Assembly: GCA_039034015.1 (NCBI GenBank)
Contig: JBCCBM010000002.1
Location: forward strand, 1-64,000
Direction of reading: 5' to 3'
DNA length: 64,000 nucleotides
Source of the DNA: Acuticoccus sp039034015
GTDB taxonomy: Bacteria > Pseudomonadota > Alphaproteobacteria > Rhizobiales > Amorphaceae
The notes beneath the pieces are model-generated. The model searched no databases. It was not told the origin of the DNA and saw only the letters and a list, made by a program, of their open reading frames with translations. The translations under genes were made by a program, and so were the position numbers. Below are positions 25,863-34,277 of this stretch, piece after piece (position 1 is the stretch's first letter; every line of letters starts with the position of its first letter).

Positions 25863-26774
25863 ATGTTGCGTGTGGTGTTCATGGGCACGCCCGACTTTGC
25901 CGTGCCCACCCTCATGGAGATTGCCGGCCAAGGGCACATCGTCCCGGCCGTCTACACCCAGCCGCCCCGCCCCGCCGGCCGCGGCATGGAAACGCGCAAG
26001 AGCGCCGTCCACCGAGCCGCCGATGCCCTTGGCCTCCCCGTGCGCCACCCGGCGACGTTGAAGGACGAGGCGGACGCCCTCGCCGCGCTCGAGCCGGATG
26101 TTTTGGTGGTGGTCGCCTACGGGCTGTTGCTCCCGGGTGCGATTTTGTCGGTGCCGGCGGAGGGCGCGTTCAACGTCCACGCCTCGCTGCTCCCTCGTTG
26201 GCGGGGTGCCGCGCCCGTCGCCCGCGCGATCATGGCCGGTGACGCGGAAACTGGCGTTGGCATCATGAAGATGGACGAGGGCCTCGACACCGGCCCCGTT
26301 GCGATGGAAGAGCGCCTCCCCATCGGCCCCGATGACACCGCCGGCGCGCTCACCGAGCGCCTCTCGCGTCTGGGCGCCGACCTGATGGCCCGCGCCCTTG
26401 GCGCCCTCCAACGCGGCGGCCTGCAACTTCGCGAGCAGCCCACAGAGGGCGCGACGTACGCGAAAAAAATCCGAAAAGACGAGGCGCGGATCGATTTCTC
26501 TGAGCCCGCCCCGGCGGTGCGGGCAAAAATCCATGGGCTCAACCCGATGCCAGGCGCGTTCACGACGGTGAATGGCGAGCGGCTCAAGATCCTGCGCGTT
26601 TCGGTGGTGGACGGGGCCGGCGCGCCCGGCGAGGTGCTGGGCGATGGCTCCCGCATCGCGTGCGGGGAAGGGGCCATTGCCCTTCGCGAGGTGCAGCGGG
26701 CTGGCAAAAGCGCGATGTCGGTGGATGCGTTTTTGCGCGGGTCGCCGCTGATGGCGGGGGACGTGGTTGGGTAG
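25863..26774 (+). CDS. fmt: Methionyl-tRNA formyltransferase
   Basis: A 303-residue enzyme that formylates Met-tRNA(fMet) using 10-formyltetrahydrofolate. Seen are the Rossmann start VVFMGTPDFAVPTL, the catalytic block FNVHASLLPRWRGAAPVARA (Asn-His) and the aspartate in MDEGLDTGP. A C-terminal OB-like tRNA-binding domain follows. It forms an operon with def. Confidence 0.97.
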   Translation: MLRVVFMGTPDFAVPTLMEIAGQGHIVPAVYTQPPRPAGRGMETRKSAVHRAADALGLPVRHPATLKDEADALAALEPDVLVVVAYGLLLPGAILSVPAEGAFNVHASLLPRWRGAAPVARAIMAGDAETGVGIMKMDEGLDTGPVAMEERLPIGPDDTAGALTERLSRLGADLMARALGALQRGGLQLREQPTEGATYAKKIRKDEARIDFSEPAPAVRAKIHGLNPMPGAFTTVNGERLKILRVSVVDGAGAPGEVLGDGSRIACGEGAIALREVQRAGKSAMSVDAFLRGSPLMAGDVVG

Positions 26775-26818
26775 GTGGGCGCCGCGGTGCCAAGCCTCTC
26801 CCGCCTCGTATCAATTGT

Positions 26819-26887
26819 CTCGTGGAGAAGAATGAGCCTCAACCCACGCTTCGCTCTTCGGGGTTGACCCTCATTCTTCTCCACGAG
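26819..26887. repeat. Long intergenic hairpin
   Basis: CTCGTGGAGAAGAATGAG at 26819-26836 pairs perfectly with the sequence ending at 26887. The stem then continues through CTCAACCC/GGGTTGA after a short mismatch, leaving a loop of about 14 bases. It lies between fmt and truA and has no T-tract on either side. It could be a transcription barrier or a palindromic mobile repeat; only one copy is present in the window. Confidence 0.8.
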
Positions 26888-26987
26888 CTTCTGAGGGTGT
26901 CGGCTCCGAAGGAAGGTCGCGCCTCTCGTCTCACCAAAGGAAGTGTGGGGGTGGGTGTGGCAGTGTCGTGCCAGGACATTCGGGCTG

Positions 26988-27728
26988 ATGCCGCGGTTTA
27001 AGCTGACGATCGAGTATGACGGTGCGCCCTTTGTGGGGTGGCAGCGGCAGGCGAATGGGCTTGGCGTGCAAGAGGCCATCGAGGTGGCGGCCGAGCGGTT
27101 TTGTGGCGAGGCAACGCGCGTGCATGGGGCCGGGCGCACGGACACGGGGGTGCACGCGAGCGGGCAGTGCGCCCATGTGGACTTCGCGCGGGACTGGCCG
27201 GCCGACACTGTGCGGGATGCGCTGAACGCGCACCTGCGGCCCCACCCCGTCGCGGTGTTGGCCGCGGAGGCGGTGGGGGCGGATTTTGATGCCCGGCACA
27301 GCGCGCGGATGCGGCACTATCGCTATGTGATCCTCAACCGCAGGCCGCCGGCCGCCATCGATAAGGCCGTCTGGCAAGTGCCTGTGCCCCTTGATGCGGC
27401 AGCGATGGGAGAGGGGGCGGCGCGGCTTTTGGGGCGCCATGATTTTACCACCTTTCGCGCCTCGCAGTGCCAGGCGAAAAGCCCTGTGCGCACGCTGGAT
27501 GCCCTTGATGTGGTCCGGGAGGGGGACCGCGTTGTGGTGACAGCCTCGGCGCGCTCTTTCCTTCACAACCAGGTTCGGTCCATGGTCGGCTCTCTGGTGG
27601 AGGTGGGGCTCTTGCGGTGTACGCCGGACGATGTGGCCAAGGCGCTTGCCGCACGCCATCGCGCGGCGTGCGGGCCGGTTGCCCCCGCCGCGGGGCTGAC
27701 GCTCACGAAGGTGGACTATGACGGATGA
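26988..27728 (+). CDS. truA: tRNA pseudouridine(38-40) synthase
   Basis: A 246-residue enzyme that converts uridines 38-40 in the tRNA anticodon stem-loop. The catalytic aspartate D52 sits in AGRTDTGVHA, and the fold start LTIEYDGAPFVGWQRQ is diagnostic. ATG 26988 begins the conserved N-terminus. The end overlaps mtnP by 11 bases. Confidence 0.96.
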   Translation: MPRFKLTIEYDGAPFVGWQRQANGLGVQEAIEVAAERFCGEATRVHGAGRTDTGVHASGQCAHVDFARDWPADTVRDALNAHLRPHPVAVLAAEAVGADFDARHSARMRHYRYVILNRRPPAAIDKAVWQVPVPLDAAAMGEGAARLLGRHDFTTFRASQCQAKSPVRTLDALDVVREGDRVVVTASARSFLHNQVRSMVGSLVEVGLLRCTPDDVAKALAARHRAACGPVAPAAGLTLTKVDYDG

Positions 27729-28593
27729 AATCGATGTCACCCTTGGCATCATCGGCGGCTCGGGCCTTTATGATCTCCCCGGCCTAGACGGCACCTGGGA
27801 GACGATCGAAAGCCCCTGGGGGACGCCGTCCGATCAGGTTCTGCGCGGCACCATTGAGGGCACGAAGGTGGTCTTCATGCCCCGCCACCGCCGGGGCCAT
27901 CAGATCCCGCCGTCCGACATTCCCTTTCGCGCCAACATTGATGTGATGAAGCGCGCGGGCGTCACCGATCTTGTGTCGATGTCGGCCGTTGGCTCGCTCA
28001 AAGAGGCGCTGGCGCCGGGGATGTTCGTGATCGTCGATCAGTTCATCGACCGCACGTTTGCGCGGGCCAAAAGCTTCTTTGGCGAGGGGTGCGTGGCGCA
28101 CGTGTCGATGGCGCACCCGGTGTCGGAACAGCTTTCTGGCCAGGTGGAAGCCGCCGCCAAGGCCACCGGCGTCGCCCACGCCATGGGCGGCACGTATCTT
28201 GCCATGGAAGGCCCGCAGTTTTCGTCGCTTGCCGAGAGCCAGCTCTACCGGCAGTGGGGGTGCGACGTCATCGGGATGACCAACATGCCGGAAGCCAAAC
28301 TCGCCCGTGAGGCGGAGATTTCCTATGCCACCGTTGCCATGGTCACCGACTATGACAGCTGGCACCCCGACCACGGCGAGGTGGACATCACCGCCATCGT
28401 CAAAGTGATGCACGAGAACGCCGAGGCCGCCCGCACGTTGGTCGCGACCCTTGCGAAGGCGATGCCCGCGCGCCGATCGCCCTGCCCGTCAGGCGCCGAC
28501 CGTGCGCTGGAATTTGCCATCATCACCCAGCCCGATCACCGCGACCCGGCGCTGGTCGCCAAGCTCGACGCCATCGCGGGGCGCATCCTGTGA
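27718..28593 (+). CDS. mtnP: S-methyl-5'-thioadenosine phosphorylase
   Basis: A 291-residue enzyme that splits methylthioadenosine with phosphate into adenine and methylthioribose-1-phosphate. Diagnostic segments are LGIIGGSGLYDLPGL, MPRHRRGHQIPPSDIPFRAN, MEGPQFSSLAES and MVTDYDSWH. It overlaps truA upstream and the GTG of apt downstream, so adenine released here would be salvaged by the next gene's product. Confidence 0.95.
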   Translation: MTDEIDVTLGIIGGSGLYDLPGLDGTWETIESPWGTPSDQVLRGTIEGTKVVFMPRHRRGHQIPPSDIPFRANIDVMKRAGVTDLVSMSAVGSLKEALAPGMFVIVDQFIDRTFARAKSFFGEGCVAHVSMAHPVSEQLSGQVEAAAKATGVAHAMGGTYLAMEGPQFSSLAESQLYRQWGCDVIGMTNMPEAKLAREAEISYATVAMVTDYDSWHPDHGEVDITAIVKVMHENAEAARTLVATLAKAMPARRSPCPSGADRALEFAIITQPDHRDPALVAKLDAIAGRIL

Positions 28594-29120
28594 GCGACCT
28601 AAAACATCTTGTGCGTGCGATCCCCGACTATCCAAAACCCGGGATCATCTTTCGCGATGTGACGACGCTCTTTGCCGATCCTGACGGGATGGCCGGCATC
28701 GTATCGGCCATGTGCGAACCCTTTCGCGATGCCGCCATTGATTGCGTCGCCGGGATCGATGCGCGGGGCTTCATCCTCGGCGGGGCGATGGCGGTGACGC
28801 TCGGCAAAGGGTTCGTGCCCATCCGCAAGAAGGGCAAGCTCCCGGCGGAGGTTTACCGCCAAGAGTACGCGCTGGAATACGGCGTCGATGAGGTGGAAAT
28901 CCACGTGGATGCGCTCCCCACCGGGTCGCGGGTGCTTCTGGTGGACGACCTCATTGCGACCGGAGGGACGGCAATTGCGGCCGTTAAACTCATTGAGCGC
29001 GCAGGGGGCGCGGTGCCGGCCGCCGCCTTTGCCATCGAACTCCCCGACCTTGGCGGGGTCGATGCGTTGAAGGGCAGAGGGGTCGACGTCTTTAGCGTGA
29101 TGGCCTTTGAGGGCGATTGA
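28590..29120 (+). CDS. apt: Adenine phosphoribosyltransferase
   Basis: A 176-residue enzyme making AMP from adenine and PRPP. The PRPP-binding motif is VLLVDDLIATGGTAIAAVKL. The family-specific DYPKPGIIFRDVTTLF and GIDARGFILG segments are present. The GTG start overlaps the mtnP stop (GTGA), which couples MTA cleavage to adenine salvage. Confidence 0.96.
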   Translation: MSDLKHLVRAIPDYPKPGIIFRDVTTLFADPDGMAGIVSAMCEPFRDAAIDCVAGIDARGFILGGAMAVTLGKGFVPIRKKGKLPAEVYRQEYALEYGVDEVEIHVDALPTGSRVLLVDDLIATGGTAIAAVKLIERAGGAVPAAAFAIELPDLGGVDALKGRGVDVFSVMAFEGD

Positions 29121-29168
29121 CAGGGCGTTTGCGGCGGTGAAACCTCAGACGACAAGCGGAGTGCGCCG

Positions 29169-29477
29169 ATGATCCCCGGAGAAGTCTTTGCCGCCGATGG
29201 CGAAATTGAGCTGAACGCCGGCGCCCCGGTGACCGAGCTCGCGGTCTCCAACACCGGCGACCGGCCCATCCAGGTGGGCTCCCACTACCATTTTTATGAG
29301 ACCAACAGCGCGCTTGCGTTCGACCGAGAGGCGGCGCGGGGGCTCCGTCTCGACATTGCCGCCGGGTCCGCCACCCGCTTTGAGCCGGGGCAATCGCGCA
29401 CGGTGCGGCTTATTCCGCTGGCGGGCGCGCGGGTGGTCCACGGCTTTAACGCCAAGGTGAAAGGGCCGCTCGACTGA
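29169..29477 (+). CDS. ureB: Urease subunit beta
   Basis: A 102-residue structural subunit of nickel urease. It starts with MIPGEVFAADGEIELNAG and includes VGSHYHFYETNSALAFDR and VVHGFNAKVKGPLD, all typical. Length is normal for a separate UreB. Unusually, no ureA (gamma) is upstream: apt ends 48 bases before it. ureC is 982 bases downstream beyond an opposite-strand gene. Confidence 0.95.
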   Translation: MIPGEVFAADGEIELNAGAPVTELAVSNTGDRPIQVGSHYHFYETNSALAFDREAARGLRLDIAAGSATRFEPGQSRTVRLIPLAGARVVHGFNAKVKGPLD

Positions 29478-29494
29478 GCGACCCTCTTGCAGCT

Positions 29495-30316
29495 TTAAAG
29501 GAGCGCCATCAGGCGGCAGGGGCCACCGGTGCCGCCGGCGTGTTTTGGCGCGCCGACAAAGAGCGTTGCCCCGGTCGCGGGAAGCTCTGAGAGGTTTGCC
29601 ATGTTTTCGACCGCCCAGCGGTTGGCGGGCAACCACTCATAGTGGGTGACGAAATCGGCGGACTTGCCATAGTCGATCGAAAGCGTGTCGACGCCGACGC
29701 CCGTCACCTCCGCCTCCTCCAATAGCATTTTGACCGCTTCCACGTGGAAGCCTGGAAAGTGCATCACGCCCGCGTCGTCCGCGTTGCGGAAGCCGGGCGT
29801 GCCAAGCCGCTTTTGCCAGCCCGAATTTTGCGCAACGCACGCGCCCTGGGGGATGGGGCCGTTGGTGGCGATCCAGGCCTTTAGGTCGTCGGGGGTGACT
29901 TGTGCGTCTGCGTCCGCGTCCGCTTTTTCTTGGATGTCGACGATGGCGAGGGGCACGATAAGCGTCTCCACAGGCACCTCATCGATGGAGGCGCCGCCAT
30001 CGGTGAAGTGGAGCGGGGCATCGATGTGGGTGCCCACATGCTCGCTTACCCGCAGGGTTTTGAGGTTGTAGCCGTTTTCGGCAAAGTTGAAGACGTCATC
30101 GGCGAAGAATTGTGGGTCGCCGCCGTAGCTCGGGAAGTCGTTGGTCAGCGTATAGGTGAGGTCGACGACGCGGCTGGCGGGCTGGGCAAGCACCGTGCGC
30201 GGGGCAAGGGCGGCGGTGGCGGCAATGGCCGCGCCCGCGGCCGCCGTGCCGCGAAACATGTCGCGCCGGGTGAGCGCCCGACCCTTGACGTAATCCATGA
30301 TGAGGGGGTGGCACAT
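29495..30316 (-). CDS. Cyclase family protein (kynurenine-formamidase-like), Tat-exported
   Basis: A 273-residue protein with a twin-arginine-like signal (LTRRDMFRGTAAAGAA, then hydrophobic residues to VLAQ). The cyclase/formamidase metal motif is present as HVGTHIDAPLHF, with a further DTLSIDYG segment. Relatives hydrolyse N-formylkynurenine or isatin, or open small cyclic amides, using Zn or Mn. The export signal and the position between ureB and ureC on the opposite strand are unusual. ATG 30298 is an alternative start. Confidence 0.83.
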   Translation of the reverse strand: MCHPLIMDYVKGRALTRRDMFRGTAAAGAAIAATAALAPRTVLAQPASRVVDLTYTLTNDFPSYGGDPQFFADDVFNFAENGYNLKTLRVSEHVGTHIDAPLHFTDGGASIDEVPVETLIVPLAIVDIQEKADADADAQVTPDDLKAWIATNGPIPQGACVAQNSGWQKRLGTPGFRNADDAGVMHFPGFHVEAVKMLLEEAEVTGVGVDTLSIDYGKSADFVTHYEWLPANRWAVENMANLSELPATGATLFVGAPKHAGGTGGPCRLMALL

Positions 30317-30458
30317 CTCTCGCCTCCTTCGCGTGTTGTCATTTTATTGCGCGGCAATTCGCACGCGTTGACAAGCACGAAGTGCACCAACCGCCAGGCG
30401 CCTTGCTTGACCGCGGGCGCGCGGCGCCGGAGTGTGCGCGCAGAACTGGAGAGATGCC

Positions 30459-32156
30459 ATGCCCGCACGGATCGCCCGCGCCGAATACGCCGCCATGTTC
30501 GGCCCCACCACGGGCGACAAGGTGCGCCTTGCGGACACCGAACTCGTCATCGAGGTGGAGCGCGACCACACCACCTATGGCGAGGAGGTGAAATTCGGCG
30601 GCGGCAAAGTGATCCGCGATGGGATGGGCCAAAGCCAGGCGACCCGGGCCGATGGCGCGGTGGACACCGTCATCACCAACGCACTGATTGTGGACTGGAC
30701 AGGCATCTATAAGGCCGACGTTGGCCTGCGCGATGGCAAAATCCACAAGATCGGCAAGGCCGGCAACCCGGACACGCAGCCCGGCGTCAACATCGTCGTG
30801 GGGCCGGGCACCGAGGCGATCGCGGGCGAGGGCAAAATCCTGACCGCAGGGATCATAGACAGCCACATCCACTTCATCTGCCCGCAGCAGATTGAGGAGG
30901 CGCTGGCGTCCGGCGTCACCACCATGATTGGCGGCGGGACGGGGCCGGCGACCGGCACCAACGCCACCACCTGCACGCCCGGGCCCTGGCACATTGCCCG
31001 CATGATCCAGGCGGCCGATGCCTTCCCCATGAACCTTGGCTTTGCCGGCAAAGGCAACGCCTCGCTTCCCGCAGCGCTCCACGAACAGGTGGCGGGCGGC
31101 GCCATGGCGCTCAAACTCCACGAGGATTGGGGGACGACGCCGTCCGCCATCGACACCTGCCTGACGGTGGCCGACGAGACCGACGTTCAGGTGATGATCC
31201 ACACCGACACGCTGAACGAGAGCGGCTTTGTGGAAGACACGGTCGCCGCCTTCAAAGGCCGCACCATTCACGCCTTCCACACCGAGGGCGCCGGCGGCGG
31301 CCACGCGCCCGACATTATTAAGGTTGCGGGCCTCCCCAACGTCATCCCGTCGAGCACGAACCCGACGCGGCCCTACACCGTCAACACCATCGAAGAGCAC
31401 CTCGATATGCTGATGGTGTGCCACCACCTCGACAAATCGATCCCCGAGGATGTGGCCTTTGCCGAAAGCCGCATCCGCAAGGAGACGATCGCGGCCGAAG
31501 ACATTCTCCACGACATGGGCGCGTTCTCCATCATCGCGTCCGACAGCCAGGCCATGGGGCGCGTCGGGGAAGTGTTGTCCCGCACCATCCAGACTGCCCA
31601 CAAAATGCGCGTGCAGCGCGGGCCTTTGCCGGAGGAGACCGGCCAAAACGACAATCTTCGTGTGCGCCGGTATATGGCCAAGGTCACGATCAACCCGGCC
31701 ATTGCCCACGGGATTTCGTCCCACACGGGCTCTCTGGAGGAGGGCAAGAGGGCCGATCTTTGCCTGTGGTCGCCCGCGTTCTTCGGGGTGAAGCCTGACC
31801 TTGTGATCATCGGCGGGACGATTGCGGCGGCCCAGATGGGCGACCCGAACGCCTCGATCCCGACGCCGCAGCCGGTGCACATGCGCCCGCAGTTCGGCGC
31901 GTTCGGCGGCTCTTTGTCGGCCTCGTCGGTGACGTTTGTGTCCAAGGCCGCCGCCCGGGTCGACTATGGGACGTTTAAGGAGACGGTGCCCGTTGAAGGT
32001 TGCCGCGGGATCGGCAAGGCCGACATGAAGCTGAACGATGCAACGCCCGAGATTGAGGTGGACCCGGAAACCTACCGCGTGACGGCCGACGGCGAACATC
32101 TGACCTGCGAGCCCGCGGCGGAGTTGCCGTTGGCGCAGCGGTATTTTTTGTACTGA
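30459..32156 (+). CDS. ureC: Urease subunit alpha
   Basis: A 565-residue catalytic subunit. All active-site residues are present: H136 and H138 (DSHIHF), the carbamylated K219 (LKLHEDWG), H221, H248, H274, D362, and the flap C321-H322 (MVCHHLD). These match the Klebsiella numbering with a shift of two. ATG 30459 has GGAGAG about nine bases upstream and starts the conserved MPARIARAEYAAMFGP block. None of ureA, ureD, ureE, ureF or ureG lies in the window, so the enzyme must be completed by genes elsewhere. Confidence 0.97.
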   Translation: MPARIARAEYAAMFGPTTGDKVRLADTELVIEVERDHTTYGEEVKFGGGKVIRDGMGQSQATRADGAVDTVITNALIVDWTGIYKADVGLRDGKIHKIGKAGNPDTQPGVNIVVGPGTEAIAGEGKILTAGIIDSHIHFICPQQIEEALASGVTTMIGGGTGPATGTNATTCTPGPWHIARMIQAADAFPMNLGFAGKGNASLPAALHEQVAGGAMALKLHEDWGTTPSAIDTCLTVADETDVQVMIHTDTLNESGFVEDTVAAFKGRTIHAFHTEGAGGGHAPDIIKVAGLPNVIPSSTNPTRPYTVNTIEEHLDMLMVCHHLDKSIPEDVAFAESRIRKETIAAEDILHDMGAFSIIASDSQAMGRVGEVLSRTIQTAHKMRVQRGPLPEETGQNDNLRVRRYMAKVTINPAIAHGISSHTGSLEEGKRADLCLWSPAFFGVKPDLVIIGGTIAAAQMGDPNASIPTPQPVHMRPQFGAFGGSLSASSVTFVSKAAARVDYGTFKETVPVEGCRGIGKADMKLNDATPEIEVDPETYRVTADGEHLTCEPAAELPLAQRYFLY

Positions 32157-32244
32157 CGGTCCATCTAGGTCATACGAAAAGGATCGCGGGACGCTGCACG
32201 CGCGTTCGGATTGTAGGCGTTGCCAAGGCTAGAAAGGGCTGTCG

Positions 32245-32730
32245 ATGGATCAAGCGCCGGTCACTGCCACTCTCTCCGCCGCGTACGACGACGACTTCCT
32301 GTTGTGGACGCAAGAACAGGCCGCATCCTTGCGACACGCGAGGCCAAACGGCTTCGATTGGGAGAACATTGCCGAGGAGCTCGAAAGCTTGGGACGCGCG
32401 GATAGGCGCGAAATTAAGACCAACATGCGCGCGGTTGTGCTGCACGTTCTGAAGTGCGCGCATCAGCCCGAAAAGCACAAAGGCCAGTGGGAGAGTTCCA
32501 TCATCGAACACCGCCGCCGCGCTGTTGATCTGCAGATGGAAAGCCCAAGCCTCAAGCCGTTTCTGGCGGCCGAATTCTCCGCAATTTACGATACGGCAAG
32601 GGAGCGGGCCGCCGCAGAAATGGGCAAACCTATCGACACCATGCCGCGCCATTCGGCCTATTCGCTTGAGACGCTTCTCACGCCGGGCTGGCTGCCGGGC
32701 CCCGCAAACGCTGAGGACGATGACACATGA
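32245..32730 (+). CDS. DUF29 family protein
   Basis: A 161-residue cytosolic protein with the DUF29 pattern: YDDDFLLWTQEQAASLR, DWENIAEELESLGRADRREI, and a helical repeat-like core (VLHVLKCAHQPEKHKGQWE). DUF29 proteins are common in cyanobacteria and alphaproteobacteria and have no known role. It overlaps the start of the next gene by 4 bases (ATGA). Confidence 0.86.
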   Translation: MDQAPVTATLSAAYDDDFLLWTQEQAASLRHARPNGFDWENIAEELESLGRADRREIKTNMRAVVLHVLKCAHQPEKHKGQWESSIIEHRRRAVDLQMESPSLKPFLAAEFSAIYDTARERAAAEMGKPIDTMPRHSAYSLETLLTPGWLPGPANAEDDDT

Positions 32731-33128
32731 CCGACCACATCAATCCGCCCGAACTCTACAACAGCCTGGAGTTTGGCTTCTCCCACGCCTCGGTCTCCAC
32801 AGGTGGCAAGACGATCCACTGTGCGGGCCAAGTGGCGTGGGACAAGGACCACAACACCGTCGGCGTTGGCGACATTGGTGCGCAGGCAACGCAGGCGCTC
32901 AAAAACCTGCGCACCGTGCTTGCCGCAGCCGGCGCAACGCCGGCCGACATTGTGCGCATCCGCACCTATGTGGTCGACCATACGCCCGACAAGCTCGGCC
33001 CCGTGAGCGAGGCGATGATGGCCTTCCTGGATGGCGCGACGCCCCCGCCCAACACCTGGATCGGCGTTCAGGCCCTTGCCCTGCCCGACTTCATGATCGA
33101 GATCGAGGCGATCGCAGTGATCGACTAA
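32727..33128 (+). CDS. RidA family protein (YjgF/YER057c/UK114)
   Basis: A 133-residue protein with the RidA-like fold: HASVSTGGKTIHCAGQVAWD, the QATQALKNLRTVLAAAGA helix, and VRIRTYVVDHTP. Classical RidA proteins hydrolyse reactive enamine/imine intermediates using a conserved arginine near the C-terminal RxxxEI region. Here the corresponding stretch is DFMIEIEAIAVID without that arginine, so it may belong to another Rid subgroup. It converges with the MetE-like gene, overlapping by 4 bases. Confidence 0.86.
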   Translation: MTDHINPPELYNSLEFGFSHASVSTGGKTIHCAGQVAWDKDHNTVGVGDIGAQATQALKNLRTVLAAAGATPADIVRIRTYVVDHTPDKLGPVSEAMMAFLDGATPPPNTWIGVQALALPDFMIEIEAIAVID

Positions 33129-34243
33129 ACCCGGGCCGCGCCTTCGCTGAGGGTGGAAAGCTTGGCGTAGGCAATTTCGGGGTCGACAGCGCCAAAGCCG
33201 GCAAAGGTGCCAAAGCCGCAATCGGTGCCGGCAATCACCCGCTCGCGGCCGGCAATGTTCACGAAACGCTCAATCCGCTCGGCCACCAGGGCCGGGTGCT
33301 CCACAAAGTTGGTGGTGGTGTCGACGACGCCGGGCACCAAGACCTTGTCGTCGGGGATGGATGCGGACCGGTCGGCAAACACCTGCCACTCGTGGCCGTG
33401 GCGTGGGTTGGCCGTTTCAAACAGGACGTAACGGGCGCGGGCCGACATCAAGGTGTCGAACACCTTTTCCATGCCAATGTCGCACACATGGGGGCCCTCA
33501 TAGTTGCCCCAACAGATGTGCACCCGCACCCGCGCCGGATCCACGTCCGCCAGCGCGTGGTTGAGCGCCTCCACATGCATGTTGGCGACCTTGATGAACT
33601 CGTCGTCCGACAGCTCGGTGAAGAGCATGTGGCGCGAGAGCGCAAGGTCGGGGCAATCGAGCTGCAGGTCGAGCCCGGCGTCCACGATCGTGCGGTACTC
33701 CTGCGCCATCGCATCGGCGAGTGCGGCAAGATACGCCTCGCGGGTCGGATAGTGGGCGTTTTGCAAAAATAGGGAAATGACGCCGGGTGAGGCAGCATTC
33801 ATAAACCCGCGCTCCACCCCGTGGGTGGCCATGGCGGCCTTGAGGTTGGCGATGTCTTTGAGAAGATCGTCTTGGTTCTTGGCGCGGACGTCACCCACGC
33901 ACATGGGGCGCGCGTATTGCGGGGTGCCGCCGGCCTTTGCGATGCGGTCCAAGAAGCTGGGGTAAAGCTTGAGATCGGCCGGCGCGTTGCGCGGGCTGTC
34001 GCCACCAAAGCCCGTGTATCGGTCTTTGACGTAGGTGGCGTAGGAAATCTTTGACGTTTCCCCATCGGAGACAATGCCGACGCCCGCTTCCTTTTGCCGG
34101 CGCACGGTCTCGTCCACGGCGGCCGTCATCGTGGCGTCGAAGGCGCTCTCCTCGTAGGGCTCGCCCTTCTCCCGCGCAAAGATGAAGTCCACCACCTCTT
34201 GGGTGCGGGGGAGAGAACCGACGTGGGTCGTCAAAATCGTCAA
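33125..34243 (-). CDS. MetE C-terminal-like methyltransferase (cobalamin-independent methionine synthase family)
   Basis: A protein of about 372 residues resembling the C-terminal catalytic barrel of MetE. It has TTHVGSLPRTQEVVDF at the start, IVSDGETSKISYATY, QLDCPDLALSRH, VRVHICWGNYEGPH and IAGTDCGFGTFAG. The zinc ligands H, C and C appear as HICWGN and GTDCGF. Members without the MetE N-terminal half often act on non-folate methyl or thiol substrates, so the reaction is uncertain. TTG 34243 has GGAG eight bases upstream; an ATG at 34309 would overlap the cupin gene. Confidence 0.8.
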   Translation of the reverse strand: MTILTTHVGSLPRTQEVVDFIFAREKGEPYEESAFDATMTAAVDETVRRQKEAGVGIVSDGETSKISYATYVKDRYTGFGGDSPRNAPADLKLYPSFLDRIAKAGGTPQYARPMCVGDVRAKNQDDLLKDIANLKAAMATHGVERGFMNAASPGVISLFLQNAHYPTREAYLAALADAMAQEYRTIVDAGLDLQLDCPDLALSRHMLFTELSDDEFIKVANMHVEALNHALADVDPARVRVHICWGNYEGPHVCDIGMEKVFDTLMSARARYVLFETANPRHGHEWQVFADRSASIPDDKVLVPGVVDTTTNFVEHPALVAERIERFVNIAGRERVIAGTDCGFGTFAGFGAVDPEIAYAKLSTLSEGAARV

Positions 34244-34277
34244 CGGAATGGCTCCATGTGTCGCGCGGCGCGCGGGG

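Noticed and set aside
29121..29168. Possible ureA remnant before ureB
   Set aside because: Only 48 bases lie between apt and ureB, and no gamma-subunit motif is present in any frame.
30339..32099. 586-codon minus-strand frame opposite ureC
   Set aside because: ureC is unmistakable on the plus strand; the antisense frame is a codon-bias artefact.
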